From positions 13,660,001-13,724,000 of the forward strand of contig NC_091262.1 of assembly GCF_042477335.2 (NCBI RefSeq): a stretch of DNA of 64,000 nucleotides. Direction: 5' to 3'. Positions 24,680 to 35,480 of this stretch are shown here, one piece after another. Positions within the stretch are counted from its first letter, which is position 1. Each line of letters begins with the position of its first letter. Made by a program: the position numbers and the translations under genes. The notes under the pieces are model-generated. The model worked only from the letters and a program-made list of their open reading frames with translations. It did no database searches and was not told the DNA's origin. This DNA is from Ovis canadensis. Its lineage: Eukaryota; Chordata; Mammalia; Artiodactyla; Bovidae.

Positions 24680-25245
24680 TGCTTTTGATATCTCAATAGC
24701 ATTTGACATCACTGGCCAATTCCTCCAGCTCAGAAGGCCATTATTTTAATTTATATGATCAAACATTCTCTTGGTTTATTTTTCTGTCTCTCACCTAATT
24801 ATTCTTTGGAATCACTTCACCAGGTCTTCCTTCTAGACATGGAAATGTTTTAGTTTCCCAGAATACAATCATGGACACACTCTTTACACTTTCTCTCTGG
24901 ATAAATATACTGCTTCAATGCAGGGCTGTGATTCATTCTCTTAAGTTATACATCTTTATTAACTGTCTACAAGCTTTCTTAAGATATGTTCTAGAATCCT
25001 CTTATGGCTTTTTCCCCAAACCTGTTCTCCTCACCTCTTCCTTATCTCAATAAATCACAATACTCTCAAAAAGGTATCTGCAACCCCATGCCCAAAAGAG
25101 AAACACACTCTCTTTTTCTACATCATCCTCATCTCTTAATGTAGTCCCAATTTTGACTCTAACTCCTCTCAAGTTATTCTGAATACAATAGCTAGAGCAG
25201 TATTTTAAAAATATAATTTCAAATCAGTCCCAAATCCTAAGTAAT
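24680..25245 (+). mobile_element. L2 LINE internal fragment
   Basis: A second L2 piece, from an earlier part of the consensus than the preceding one, so a separate copy. Recognised by 'ccaaacctgttctcctcac', 'cttatctcaataaatcaca' and 'agctagagcagtattttaaa'. Confidence 0.55.
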
Positions 25246-25261
25246 TTCTATTTATTCTCCC

Positions 25262-25480
25262 TCTCTGTTTTTATTTATTTATTCTGACTGTGTTGGATCT
25301 TCACTGTGGCATGAAGGATCCTCCCTGTGGTGTGCAGGCTTCTCTAGTTGTGGTATGCAGGCTTCTTTAGTTGTGGCACATGGTGCTTAATTGCCCTGTG
25401 GTATGTGGGATCTTAGTTTTTGGATACATGTCTCCTGCATTGGAAGGCAAATTCTTAATCACTGGACAACCAGGGAATTC

Positions 25481-25482
<2 letters not shown>
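25262..25482 (-). mobile_element. CHR-type artiodactyl SINE
   Basis: Antisense: 'ctgactgtgttggatcttca', 'gcaggcttctctagttgtgg', 'ttaatcactggacaaccagg'. Confidence 0.85.

Positions 25483-25533
<51 letters not shown>
25483..25533. repeat. (TG)n microsatellite
   Basis: About 25 uninterrupted TG units next to a Bov-tA tail; likely length-polymorphic. Confidence 0.97.
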
Positions 25534-25536
<3 letters not shown>

Positions 25537-25736
25537 GCCACTTCAGTTATGTCTGACTCTTTGTGAACATAAGGACTGCGCACCACCAGGCCCCTCTATC
25601 CATGGGATTCTCCAGGCAAGAATGCTGGAATGAGTTGCCATGCCCTCCTACAGGGGATATTCCCAACCCAGGGATCGAACCCACATCTTTATGTTTCCTC
25701 CATTGGCAGTTGGGTTCTTTATCACTAGCACAACCA
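25534..25736 (-). mobile_element. Bov-tA SINE
   Basis: Antisense copy; the TG tract is its tail-side microsatellite. Confidence 0.9.
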
Positions 25737-25946
25737 CTTACTCTTTAATACAATTTGCTAATCTCTCATTGCCTGTAAGTGCTGGGCTAGAGTCACATTA
25801 TGTCCTAATTATCTGCCCTTTTTTAAACCCCTAGAATGTGTTACCATTATTAGCATGATTTTTTAATCAAATGACAACACTGGCTTAAAAATAAGCTGAC
25901 TTTAATAACTAAATATACCACACACTCTTTATCTATTAATAAACAA

Positions 25947-26201
25947 ACGTATGTGCGTGTGTGCGCGTGCACGCACGTGTACATGCTCAGTCACTTAGTT
26001 GTGTCTGATTTTTTTTTTTTTTTTTGGACTGCAGCCCTCCAGGCTCTTCTGACCATGGAATTTTCCAGGCGAAGTTATTAGAGGAAGGAAATTGCCATTT
26101 CCTTCTCTAAGGGATCTTCCTGACCCAGAAATCAAACCCAACTCTTGCATCTCCTACATTAGCTGGTGGATTGTTTACCACTAGCACCACCTGGGATGCC
26201 A
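25947..26201 (-). mobile_element. Bov-tA SINE with alternating purine-pyrimidine tail
   Basis: Antisense SINE (body 25981..26201) including a run of T at 26011. The tail region 25947..25986 is strictly alternating purine-pyrimidine and rich in CG and TG steps. Confidence 0.88.
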
Positions 26202-26204
26202 TAT

Positions 26205-26875
26205 TTCAAAAAGTGGAATATGCGATCATGATAAAGAAGGGAATTCTGCTATTTGCAACAGCATGGATGAAACCAGAGGGCATATGCTGAGTGAAATAAG
26301 TCAGGTAGAGAAATACAAATATTGTTCAATATGACTTACACGTAGAATCGAATGAAGAGCCAAAGTCACAGAGACAGAGTAGTGTGGTGGTTATTAGGGG
26401 CAGGGGTGGAAGTAAAGGTGATGAGATGATGTTGGTCAAAGTACACAAACTTCCAAGTATAAGATGAATACATTCTGGGGGTCTAATAAACAGGATGTAC
26501 TCATCACAAAAAATGTGATAACTATGTTACATGCTGGAATTGCAAGGTAACATTTTGGTAGTGATCATTTTGCAATCTTCCCAGATGGTACTAGTGGTAA
26601 AGAATTTGCTGCCAGTGCAGGAGACCTAAGAGACATGTGTTCAATCCCTGGGTCAGGAAGATTCCCTGGAGAAGGACATGGCATCCGACTCCAGTATTCT
26701 TGCCTAGAGAAGCCCATGGACAGAGGAGCCTGGCAGCCTACAGTCCATAGGGTTGCAAAAAGTCAGATACGAGCTAAGTGACTTAGCAGACATTTTGCAG
26801 TCTATAAATGTAACAAGTCAACACATTGTACACCTTAAACTTACACAATGCTAGGTTAAATATATATTGGTAAAT
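26205..26875 (+). mobile_element. ancient L1 3' end, split by Bov-tA
   Basis: Sense L1 3' region: 'gcatggatgaaaccagaggg', 'gagtgaaataagtcagg', 'tgtggtggttattaggggca', then after the SINE 'acacattgtacaccttaaac'. Confidence 0.8.
26579..26790 (+). mobile_element. Bov-tA SINE
   Basis: Sense copy in the old L1. Flanks CATTTTGCAATC and CATTTTGCAGTC form a 12-bp target-site duplication with one difference. Confidence 0.92.
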
Positions 26876-27289
26876 CTGGGGAAAAACAAAATATAGAGAT
26901 AAGTAGGTGACTGTTGATAATTGTTCAGTGATTTGAAGACATCAAGCTTAACATCACTGTGATTTGCCTCTTTTAATTCTCATCATTGCAGGAGCTGCAA
27001 TAGCTCCTGATATTCCTTCTCTGTTCTTAGAAAGAGTAAATAGATGCGGGAAGGAAAAACTTAGGTATTTCTTCTATGTTGACTACAGCAGCACCAGCAG
27101 GCTGAGAAATCACATATTCAGCTTGTGCTGCCTCTGTTGCAGAGACAAACTAGAAGAGTGTTGTGGGTTGCATGTTGCCTCACTCATCTGTAATGCTGTG
27201 TCTGGCAGTAAAGCAAACCAGAAAACTCACTTAATTAACTCTGGGCCTTCCCATATGGTTATTTTCTCTGCCTAGATTCACATTCTCTC
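26876..27289. other. unclassified intergenic sequence
   Basis: Includes a 103-codon open frame (26964..27275) without recognisable protein features or homology that I can name; treated as chance. Confidence 0.4.
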
Positions 27290-27600
27290 TGCTCTTTGTT
27301 AGATCTCTCCTAATCCTTCAAAAATTCTGAGAAGTGTCACCTTTTCAGAAAACTCTTTCCTAAGAATCTTATCTCAGCTGATCTCCTCCACCATTCTTTA
27401 TTATTATGACCAAGTCATATATCTCATTATCTTATCCAAATATGTGATTTGTATTTAATGGTTCATTTGTATGTTTACCTTTTTATTGTGCTCTATCTTC
27501 ACTGAGTCTCAGTAAAATCCCTGAGACCAGGGATCCTTTTTGTCTAATTCACTACTGTGTATTCAGAACACAGAACTATGTAGACTTACATTTGAAGTTC
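27290..27600 (+). mobile_element. L2 LINE 3' end
   Basis: 'gagaagtgtcaccttttcag', 'ctcagtaaaatccctgagac', 'agggatcctttttgtctaat' and 'tgtattcagaacacagaac' follow the L2 3' order. Confidence 0.75.
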
Positions 27601-28309
27601 AACAACAACAAGGACTATACATGTACAGTTAGTAAGGGAACACATGACACTCTTTAGACATTGAAATATGCATAATATAGCTATAGTAAGAGTTCCTCGC
27701 AGGTGAAAGAAATAATAATAATGTAAATTAAGAGATAAAAAGGGACATTTTAGACCCTTGAATAACAATCAGGAAACAAAGGAAGATACTTACTCAAAAC
27801 AATTGTTCTTTCAGGACAATTCCTTCTAACACTGTTGAGTTGTCATAGGTTTAAAATTATTCACATTTTCAGGGTATCAAATATATCTTCAGCACAATAT
27901 TTTCCTTCTCCTTATCCAATGTTTATCTTCCAGCCCATTCAGACATTTATTTCCTGTCTTCTTCTTAGTAGATTTTCAGAAACTTCATAGTCTTACATGC
28001 TTGTGAGTGTGTTCACACAACTGTTCCTTCTCACAAATCTATCCTTGACTACCCTTCCCAAACCACTTTTATGTGGCTAATTCTTGCTTATCTTATAGAT
28101 GTATATTTGTATGTCACTCTCTGAGGAAAGTCAGAGTTGGATGCACCATTTTCAGCCTTCTGAGCCTCCATACTTCTCCTGGAGTGGCACTCACTGTCCT
28201 AAAGTGTAATTCTTATTATTCATCTGCTTCTCTCAGTGCATTGAAAGTTAACACTGCTAATGCAATGTATTAAGTGTTCAACACACGCTACAAATTATTG
28301 CATAAATTA
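27601..28309. other. unclassified intergenic sequence
   Basis: No gene or recognised repeat. Confidence 0.4.
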
Positions 28310-28500
28310 AGAATGCATGTACAGTTCACTAAAACAACACATGTTTGAGTTGAGTGGGTCCATTTATAGGCAGATTTTCTTTATCAGTAAGTGCTTACTA
28401 CAGGATCTGTGGTTAGCTGACTGCACACATGGGGAATTGGAGATAAGAAGGTTGACTGTAAATTTATTCTCCAATGGACTGTAACCGGGTCAGCACCCTG
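28310..28500 (+). mobile_element. probable fossil DNA transposon (MER/Tigger-like)
   Basis: 'tgagttgagtgggtccattt' and 'gatctgtggttagctgactg' resemble a mammalian MER-type element as I remember it. Low certainty on the family. Confidence 0.4.
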
Positions 28501-28622
28501 CATGCCTTTATGAAACCTCCAAGATGTTCAGGAGTCAACAATAGTTATTCTCATAGCTCTAGCAGGGGATCAGATTGTCAATTTTTAATCACCCTTGGTA
28601 GTACAGGATGGTGGCTTTCATC

Positions 28623-28985
28623 TTTTTTTAATTAATTAATTTATTTAAATTGGAGGCTAATTATTTTACAATATTGTGGTGGTTTTTGCCATATATTGAC
28701 ATGAGTTAGCCATGGGTATACATGTGCCTCACCATTCTGAACCTCCCTCCCACCTTGCTCCCCACCATATCCCTCACAGAGTGAAGTAAGCCAGAAAGAG
28801 AAACACCGATACAGTATATTAACACATATACATGGAACTTAGAAACACAGTAATGATGACCCTATATGCAAGACAGCAAAAGAGACACAGATGTAAAGAA
28901 CGGTATTCGGACTATGTGTTAGAAGGTGAGGGTGGGATGATACGAGAGAATGGCATTGAAACATGTATATTATCATTATATCTTC
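28623..28985. mobile_element. bovine-type L1 with 5' inversion
   Basis: Left segment 28623..28772 is the L1 3' UTR antisense (poly-T side at left). Right segment 28773..28985 is the neighbouring upstream L1 sequence in sense ('gagtgaagtaagccagaaag', 'gagaatggcattgaaacatg'). Together they form one short L1 whose 5' part is inverted, as produced by twin priming. No clear target-site duplication. Confidence 0.75.
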
Positions 28986-29164
28986 GATCAGTTAGCACAC
29001 AAAAAAGTATCTGGATTTAACAATGTGTGTTTGGACATTATGTTTATCATTTTTTCACTTGCTATTTTTGTCACATTTGGAGCACTAAACTGTGTCATTA
29101 CCTCATTTACCTAGTAAAAAATATTTATTTACTTTTTTTCCTTAAAAACAAACACAACTTTGTA

Positions 29165-29401
29165 CTGAATAAGTCTTGGGGATGTAACATGTATATGATG
29201 TCTATAGTTAACAATATTGTATTGTATATTTGAAAGTTGCAAAGAGTAGATTTTAGAAGTTATCATCATTAGACAAAAAAAAATTGTAACAATGTTCAAT
29301 GATGAATCCTCACTAACCTTACTGTTGCAATCATTGCAGTATAAATCTGTACATCAAATCATTATGTTGCATACCTAAAACCAGTACAATGGTATATGTA
29401 A

Positions 29402-29438
<37 letters not shown>

Positions 29439-29440
29439 GC
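29165..29440 (+). mobile_element. ancient L1 3' end with (AAAT)n tail
   Basis: 'cttggggatgtaacatgtat', 'atagttaacaatattgtatt', 'tttgaaagttgcaaagag', ending in an (AAAT)n tract at 29401..29438. Confidence 0.8.
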
Positions 29441-29689
29441 CTGATATATATTTGCCCATTTTCTTGGTGTATTCACAGAACTAAACTGAAAAAAAATTAT
29501 TTATACTATTTTTCTGTATTTTTAAATTTCATTAATTTCAACTTGTCCATGTTTCCTCTACTTTAGAGTGATTGGTCATTATTTACTATGCTTCCTTTTG
29601 TCTTTGTCATGTGGTGGAGTATGTCTTTTATTATATTTTGAGTTTCTTAACTCATATAATAAATACTTATCGAGCATGTGCATATATGA

Positions 29690-29879
29690 ATGCGTACTCA
29701 GTTCTCACCATGAACTGCAGCCCAACAGGCTCCTCCGTCCAAGGAATTTTTCAGGCAAAAATACTGGAGTGGGTTACCATTTCCTATTCCAGTGAATCTT
29801 CCTGGCCCAGGGATCATATCTTCGTCCCCTGAGCCTCTTGCATTGGCAGGCAGATCTATACCACACCACTTAGGAAACC
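29690..29879 (-). mobile_element. Bov-tA SINE
   Basis: Antisense, slightly truncated at the tail side; head diverged. Confidence 0.85.
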
Positions 29880-29884
29880 TTCAT

Positions 29885-30118
29885 GTGTGTATGTTCATGT
29901 GCATGCTGAGTCACTTCAGTCGTATCAGACTCCTTGCAATCCAATGGACTATAACCCACCAGGCTCTTCTGTCTGTGGGATTCTCTAGGCAAGAATCCTG
30001 GAGTGTGTTGTTATGCCCTCCTCCAGAGTATCTTTTCCACCCAGGGATCAAACCTGTGTTTCTTGCATCTCCTGCATTGGGAGGTGGGTTCTTTACCACT
30101 AGGACCACCTGGGAAGCC
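29885..30118 (-). mobile_element. Bov-tA SINE
   Basis: Antisense, complete, ending ACCACCTGGGAAGCC; same direction as its left neighbour. Confidence 0.92.
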
Positions 30119-30171
30119 TGCATGTATGTATGACACTCCCTAAATTAGGCATCAAGGAAATGGTGAAAATG

Positions 30172-30940
30172 AGAGACGCAGTTAGGCATTTTGAAGAGGA
30201 ACTAAAGAACCTCTTGATGAGGGTGAAGGAGGAGAATGAAAAAATCTGGTTTAAAACTATATATTATATATATGCAAACAACCCAAGATCATGGTACCCA
30301 GCCCCATTACTTCATGGCATATAGAAGGGGAAAAGATGGAAGCATTTCCTCTTCTTTGGCTCTAAAATCACTATGGATGGTGACTGCAGTCATGAAATCA
30401 GAAAATGATTGCTTTTTATCAGGAAAGCTATGACAAACCTAGACAGTGTATTGAAAATCAAGGACATCACTCTGCAACAAAGGTTCGTATAGTCAAGGCT
30501 ATGGTCTTCCCAGTGATCATGTACAGTTATGATAGCTGGACCATAAAGAGGGTGGAACACCAAAGAATTGATGCCTTTAAACTAGGATACTGGAGAAGAC
30601 TCCTGAAAGTTCCTTGGACAGCAAGATAAAACCAGTCAATCTTAAAAGGAAATAAACCCTGAATATTCATTGGAAGGACTGATGCTGAAGCTGAAACTCC
30701 AGTATTTTGGTCATCTGATGTGAGCAGCCGACTCATTGTAAAAGACCCTGATGCTTGGAAAGATTGAGGGCAGAAGGAGAAGAGGGCATCAGAGGATGAG
30801 ATGGCTGGATGGCATCACTGAAGCAATGAGCATGAACTTGGGAAAACCCTGGGAGATGGTTAGGGACAGGGAGGCCTGGCATGCTGCAGTCCATGGGGTC
30901 ACAAAGAGCTGGACACGACCGGGCAACTGAACAAGAACAT
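30172..30940 (+). mobile_element. BovB LINE, 3' part
   Basis: Begins just after the RT catalytic box (EELKNLLMRVKEENEK-like peptide) and runs to the tail. Many indels, so an older copy. Confidence 0.92.
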
Positions 30941-31179
30941 CTTACATCCCAGGAAAAGAAAAACAAACTTACTTATAAACAGTTTGAATGAACAGTTTAG
31001 GATGCTATTGGAGGTAATACTAGGAGAACATGACTGCTTTCAAGGCCAGACTGTACTCCCACTGGAAATGATACTCCTGAGCTGCTCAGATAAAACTCAA
31101 GTGGAGGGGGCTATAGATGACTTTTCAAGTAGAGGAAATACACACCTGCATAAGAAGTTCATTTAAAACATATCTTTTC
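30941..31179. other. unclassified spacer
   Basis: No gene or recognised repeat. Confidence 0.4.
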
Positions 31180-31410
31180 TTTTTTTATAATGATACTACA
31201 AAAGTCATTTATTTTGCTCTCAAAATACCTTATATGAGGTAGCATTACATTTTTTTATGTAAAGCCTTTATTTTTAAAATAATTTTATTTTTATATTATT
31301 TATTTTATTATTTTTTAAAATATAAATTTATTTATTTTAATCGGTTAATTACTTTACAATATTGTATTGGTTTTGTCATACATACTATTTTAATGGAAGC
31401 TAATTACATT
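31180..31410 (-). mobile_element. AT-rich tract with bovine L1 3' UTR remnant
   Basis: T/A-rich sequence, then 'ttactttacaatattgtatt' and 'ggttttgtcatacata', the first bases of the antisense L1 3' UTR. Confidence 0.6.
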
Positions 31411-31419
31411 CAGTTTACA

Positions 31420-32907
31420 CAGGTCCTTTTTGCCCTCCATGACTTTAATTAAATGAAGTTAATTATAGGGAAATATACCTGTGGGTGTCTATAAAGAAGT
31501 GAGGTTCTTGTTGGCAAAACAGACTGATAAAGCATCAGATGTTACCGGGAATTAGAAACTCTTTCCCAGCAGCAGCAGTCTGGGCTTCACCGCACTGTCA
31601 TCTCGGCTGAAACATCCAGGGTCTGCAGACTCCATTCCGAAAGAGCTCTCGCAGCACCTTGTAGATAAGCCTTCTGGAAAATACATGACCAACCCCTCAA
31701 CTTTCAGTTGAGCCCAGCATGAAAATCCAAAAGAGATACTGGATGTCCCTTCCCTGTGCCCCAAGCTACTCTCCATGCAGGACCTGGTGTCATGAATTAG
31801 CTCTGTCCTGCATCTGGGAAGCCTCTCTCTCAGGGTCTGGCTGTCTCCAAGCCTGCATAGGAACTGAGAAGCTCTGCCCACATGGGGTCAGCTTGCTGGG
31901 GTCAGCTTCTCATTTCTCATGATCCTGTCCTTCGCTCAAGATTTGGTCCTCTACAGCACCGGTGATGTGCCTGTGTCAGGGAGCTTGGGAGAAGCTCTGG
32001 GGTGGTTCTGCCAGTCTTTCCTGGCAGAAAAGAAAGCAAATACAAACACTGGGAAGTAAAAGGACTGCGTGGCTGGTGACTTCTGGGTTTGATGAAAGAA
32101 GTGCTCAGGAGTTAAACAGTTGCTTCAAGCTGAATTAGGGCATTAGACAAAGTGTCCAGCACCCCAGCTTGGCTGGGGAGACTTACATTTAAAGGGGCAG
32201 ATTTGTTTTGTTTCTGCAGGAAGTTTTGGGTTGAGATGGAGGTAATTTTTTTTTAAGTTTTAAAATGTCTGAATTAGCTTTGGCTCAGTTAAGAGGTGGC
32301 ATCAAAGCCAGGGCACACTTGCCTAAGTTATTGCAGAAATGCCCACTACTCCCCACAGGAGACCTCACAGGACATCTACTAAAAGGGATAAACTTCCTCT
32401 CAGGACATGGGAGGCTTCTTCAGCACTTTAGCACCAGCACCTGCCTGTTAAGTAATGTTCTTTAAGCGCTGGGAATCCTAGTCTCCAATTCAGATAGTAA
32501 TTCTCTCACACAAATACAACTCTCAGATTACTTCTTTTGGGGGTAATGTCACCTATGCATTCCCCTCATTTTCCATCTTCCCCAGAAAAGGGTTTGGCTT
32601 TAACGAAATGATCTTTTTCAATGTTCTGATGTTTGAAGGATTTTTGGTCTTATTAAATCCTATTTCTCTTTCTCCCCCTTGCAGCTTTGAGCTCCCTAAT
32701 GAGATTTATCCCCAGACACTGCCCCTCCCTGACCCCATCCCACCTTCTGAGTGGTTGCTTAGTGGCCCATGGCAATTTTGGAGACACCCTAATAGGCGAC
32801 CTTCCCACCCCAACCCCACATCCCTCTCCAAGGTGTCCCATGTATGTTCCTCCAGACCACTGGGCAGTCAGCTCCATCAGCACAGTCCTTCAGAAAAGAC
32901 CAAGCTT
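31420..32907. other. repeat-poor sequence 3' of NDN
   Basis: About 1.5 kb with no recognised transposable element and moderate GC. Contains a short direct repeat GGGGTCAGCTT near 31884 and 31899. Open frames are short and show no protein features. Confidence 0.5.
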
Positions 32908-33010
32908 CAAATCTTGGGTTCACTGCTAAGTAGGAACAGGACTTGGTTAGATCCATTAACCTCTCTGAAATGAAGTTCCTTGACTTGTACAGAATATGAC
33001 TTAATTCCCC
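32908..33010 (+). mobile_element. MIR SINE core fragment
   Basis: 'aaatcttgggttcactgc', 'acttggttagatccattaac', 'ctctctgaaatgaagttcct' follow MIR order. Confidence 0.65.
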
Positions 33011-33204
33011 TAAAAGATGAATGTTTAGGATTCATTAGTAATAATCTTTAGCTGTGTGTGTGTGTTGAGAGTAGGGAGCTACAAGTACAGGCTATAACAT
33101 GAAAACTAAAGATGCTAACATGGAACTTTTTAAAGGCACAATCTAAAAGGCAGGAGTCAGGAGGGCAGCTGGAGGCAGGTGAGTGTAAGTACGGCCTCTG
33201 GGCT

Positions 33205-33412
33205 CATTCAGTCTGGGTCCAAACCCTAAAACTAAGCCTCTCCTCCCAGGAAGCCTTTATGATCCAGGGAAAGTTAATTATCTGCTTTATTTCTGTATTT
33301 CCTCCACGGTGCCTGCTTCACAAGGCTATTGTGAGGATTAAAGAGAGAAAATATATGTAAGGGTTTAGTACAAGGCCTCTCTTAGTGCCCACAAAAGACA
33401 GCTATTATTTTT
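33205..33412 (+). mobile_element. MIR SINE
   Basis: 'cagtctgggtccaaacccta', 'cttcacaaggctattgtgag', 'gattaaagagagaaaatata' and 'ggtttagtacaaggcc' follow MIR order almost end to end. Confidence 0.75.
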
Positions 33413-33714
33413 TAGAAAATATGGAAAATGTAAGAGGGGCAATTACTCTAAATATCAGCATTTGTTATTTCTATATAATGTGATTATGACCCCTGTTTTG
33501 GTTTTTGCACTTCTACTTGTCAAAGCTTTGATATGAACTTGTGAATTCCTTCCTGAAAATAAAACTATGCCCTTTACATATTTATGAGTCATGATGAGTA
33601 CTGACATCCCCGTCCTATTAGATGAAATAGTTATATCTGTATACTTTGTAATTCCCATTCCAAACCCATAATATTCTGTTAAGAAGATAAAGTACACTTT
33701 TTCCATGAATGACT

Positions 33715-34273
33715 GTATCACAAGAATCTTTAATGTTTAAAGTTTACTCATGGTGAGGTTGTATCTGTGTTTAGTAAAGTGTGCCCACATTGAGTCTGTT
33801 TCAGTTCACATCACCAAACTCCACAGGGATGTTTCCCGTGCCCAGGCAGAGCACAAAGACAGGGGTCAACTTTTCTCTTGGTTAGGCCAGCTTTTCTGGG
33901 GAGTTTTTCCAAACTCTGCAAGACCAATTTACCCCAATACACAGCCTCCGTCACACGTAAAAGAATATGGAAAATGTCTCAGTGTATTTCATAAGTTTAG
34001 CATGTCTCTGGTACAAAAAATTCAAGAAAGGTAGCACAAAAGCGAAAGCACCAACTGAGCTTAATTACAAACAACCATGCATGAATCCTATACACTAATA
34101 TTACTGAAATGAACACAACATTGCATTAAGAGGTATAAAAGCACTGTATGGAAAACTTAAAAGTTACACGTGAAATACTGCACTGTAGATCCTGAATACT
34201 CTAACGTCCCACACTCCCACCCCTCCTCCACCCTGGTGAGGGGCAGAAAACTTCCATCTGCCTCCAGACCTTG
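33715..34273 (-). other. NDN: NDN 3' UTR (predicted)
   Basis: About 560 bases from the NDN stop codon to the candidate poly(A) region. Free of recognised repeats. The extent is inferred from the first plausible poly(A) signal on the minus strand. Confidence 0.55.
33729..33734 (-). terminator. candidate NDN poly(A) signal ATTAAA
   Basis: On the minus strand this is the first canonical-type hexamer after the stop, about 540 bases downstream, followed by the T/G-containing stretch TTCTTGTGATACAG. The next candidate is AATAAA at 33287..33292. Confidence 0.5.
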
Positions 34274-35251
34274 CTAGTCCTCGGAGACACTGTTGCGGGG
34301 GCAGTGGGCAGTGGGGTGGGCCTCCCGCAGGGCTCTAGCCTCTTCCAGAGCCTCCCTGTAGCGGGAAGGCCAGGCCTGGGGGTTTTTCTTAAAGACCCTG
34401 GCCAGGAACTCCATGATCTGCATCTTGGTGATTTCGCGGCTGGCACGGGAGCCCCAGAAGAACTCGTACTCAGGGGGCTCGACATGGGGGACGCGCTGGT
34501 ACTTCAGGTAGTTCTGCTGGACGAACTCCTCGGTGATAAGCTTTCTCACGTCTCCGAAGGTGGAGTGTTTCTTCCAAGGCCTCAGCCCCAAGATGCGCAG
34601 CACGTTCCAGACTGCACTCTCTCGAGCGCCGCGACCCTTCACGTAAATGAGGCTCAGGATCATCAGCAGGAGGCCCGTCATCGGCATGCGGTTGCTCAGA
34701 GCGACCCTGTCCAACTCCTCTGGCTCCAGAGCTTTGACCAGCGAAAACTCCATGGTGTGCAGGCTGGTCAGCCTCAGGTGCAGCCCGAACACGCGTGCGA
34801 GGATGAGGCTGGTGCGCCGAAGGATGCTTCTGCACCACTTCTTGTAACTGCCGATGACATCCTTCACCATGTCTGGGAACCAGATGATCATCCTCTTCTG
34901 GTCCTTGACCAGCACGTACCACATGAGCTCGTGTGCCTTCTGCACCAGCTGGGCCGGGGCCGGGGGCGCCGGGCTGAGCTGAGTTGTGCTCGGGGCCTGG
35001 TGGGGACGGCATTCGTCAGCGGCCTGCTGCAGGGCCTTCGGGTCTCCCTCTTCGCCTGGAGCCTGGGAAGGCAGCGAGACCAGAGGGGCATCAGGCGGGC
35101 TTAAGGGAGGGCGCTCTGGCTCAGTGAGTGTCGCGGCCTGAGACCCCGGAGGAGAGGGCCCCCCGGTAATGCCGGGGCTGCTGTGCACCTCGGAGTTGGA
35201 GGCCTCGGCCGCAAAGTTGGGGTCGCACACATCCTTACTTTGTTCGGACAT
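34274..35251 (-). CDS. NDN: necdin, MAGE family member (imprinted gene NDN)
   Basis: Intact 325-aa single-exon frame; human necdin has 321. Start chosen at 35251 because the protein then opens MSEQSKD, as in known necdins; G lies at -3. Residues 1..99 form a proline- and acid-rich disordered arm. Residues about 100..305 form the MAGE homology domain (tandem winged helices), with AQLVQKAHELMWYVLVKDQ, the strongly conserved FPDMVKDVIGSYKKW, and EPPEYEFFWGSRA near 258..270. Necdin is a mainly nuclear growth suppressor of postmitotic neurons; the family literature reports binding to E2F1, p53 and p75NTR and, for MAGE proteins generally, to E3 ligases. NDN is maternally imprinted and lost in Prader-Willi deletions. 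There is no frameshift or missing block, and its GC content is far above that of its flanks. MAGEL2 and MAGE-D proteins share the domain, but the N-terminus identifies NDN. Confidence 0.98.
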   Translation of the reverse strand: MSEQSKDVCDPNFAAEASNSEVHSSPGITGGPSPPGSQAATLTEPERPPLSPPDAPLVSLPSQAPGEEGDPKALQQAADECRPHQAPSTTQLSPAPPAPAQLVQKAHELMWYVLVKDQKRMIIWFPDMVKDVIGSYKKWCRSILRRTSLILARVFGLHLRLTSLHTMEFSLVKALEPEELDRVALSNRMPMTGLLLMILSLIYVKGRGARESAVWNVLRILGLRPWKKHSTFGDVRKLITEEFVQQNYLKYQRVPHVEPPEYEFFWGSRASREITKMQIMEFLARVFKKNPQAWPSRYREALEEARALREAHPTAHCPRNSVSED

Positions 35252-35480
35252 ATCTGTTCGGTCTCGCAAGAGCAGGGCCGCCGAGTCCGAGAGCTCTTCG
35301 AGTCTGCTTTCCCTCCGCGGACTCCTGGAGAGGAAGTGCGCATTGCTGCGCGCGGCGCCTTCCGCAGAGGCCAGGCAGGGCGGGGCGGCGGCGGGCCGGG
35401 CCAATGCGCCTGCGCGTCCGCGCGCCTGGGGCCCGGCAGTCGAGTTGGCGGGCGGGGCTCCTGGTGGGCTGCAGGAGGGG
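34430..35480. promoter_or_regulatory. CpG island over NDN promoter and coding region
   Basis: Dense CG dinucleotides begin inside the NDN coding region and peak at 35260..35460, in sharp contrast to the CpG-poor LINE sequence on either side. In studied mammals the NDN CpG island is differentially methylated (maternal allele methylated); that is family knowledge, not visible here. Confidence 0.85.
35252..35480 (-). promoter_or_regulatory. NDN: NDN 5' UTR and TATA-less promoter (predicted)
   Basis: No TATA box. Visible elements are GC boxes (Sp1-type) at 35378..35388 and 35447..35458, CCAAT at 35401..35405 (plus strand, so inverted relative to NDN), and TGCGCCTGCGCG at 35405..35416, one base from the NRF-1 consensus. 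An ETS-like ACTTCCT lies on the gene strand near 35330. The transcription start is probably within about 150 bases of the ATG, but its exact base cannot be read from sequence. Confidence 0.7.

Noticed and set aside
26964..27275. 103-codon frame in non-repeat sequence
   Set aside because: No ATG context, motif or splice pattern that supports coding; borders an L2 fossil.
34470..35012. 180-codon minus-strand frame overlapping NDN
   Set aside because: Shifted frame of NDN, rich in P, G, R and A as expected from GC-rich DNA.
34271..35104. 277-codon open frame on the plus strand across NDN
   Set aside because: It is the antisense of the GC-rich NDN coding frame; codon content mirrors NDN and it lacks known protein features.
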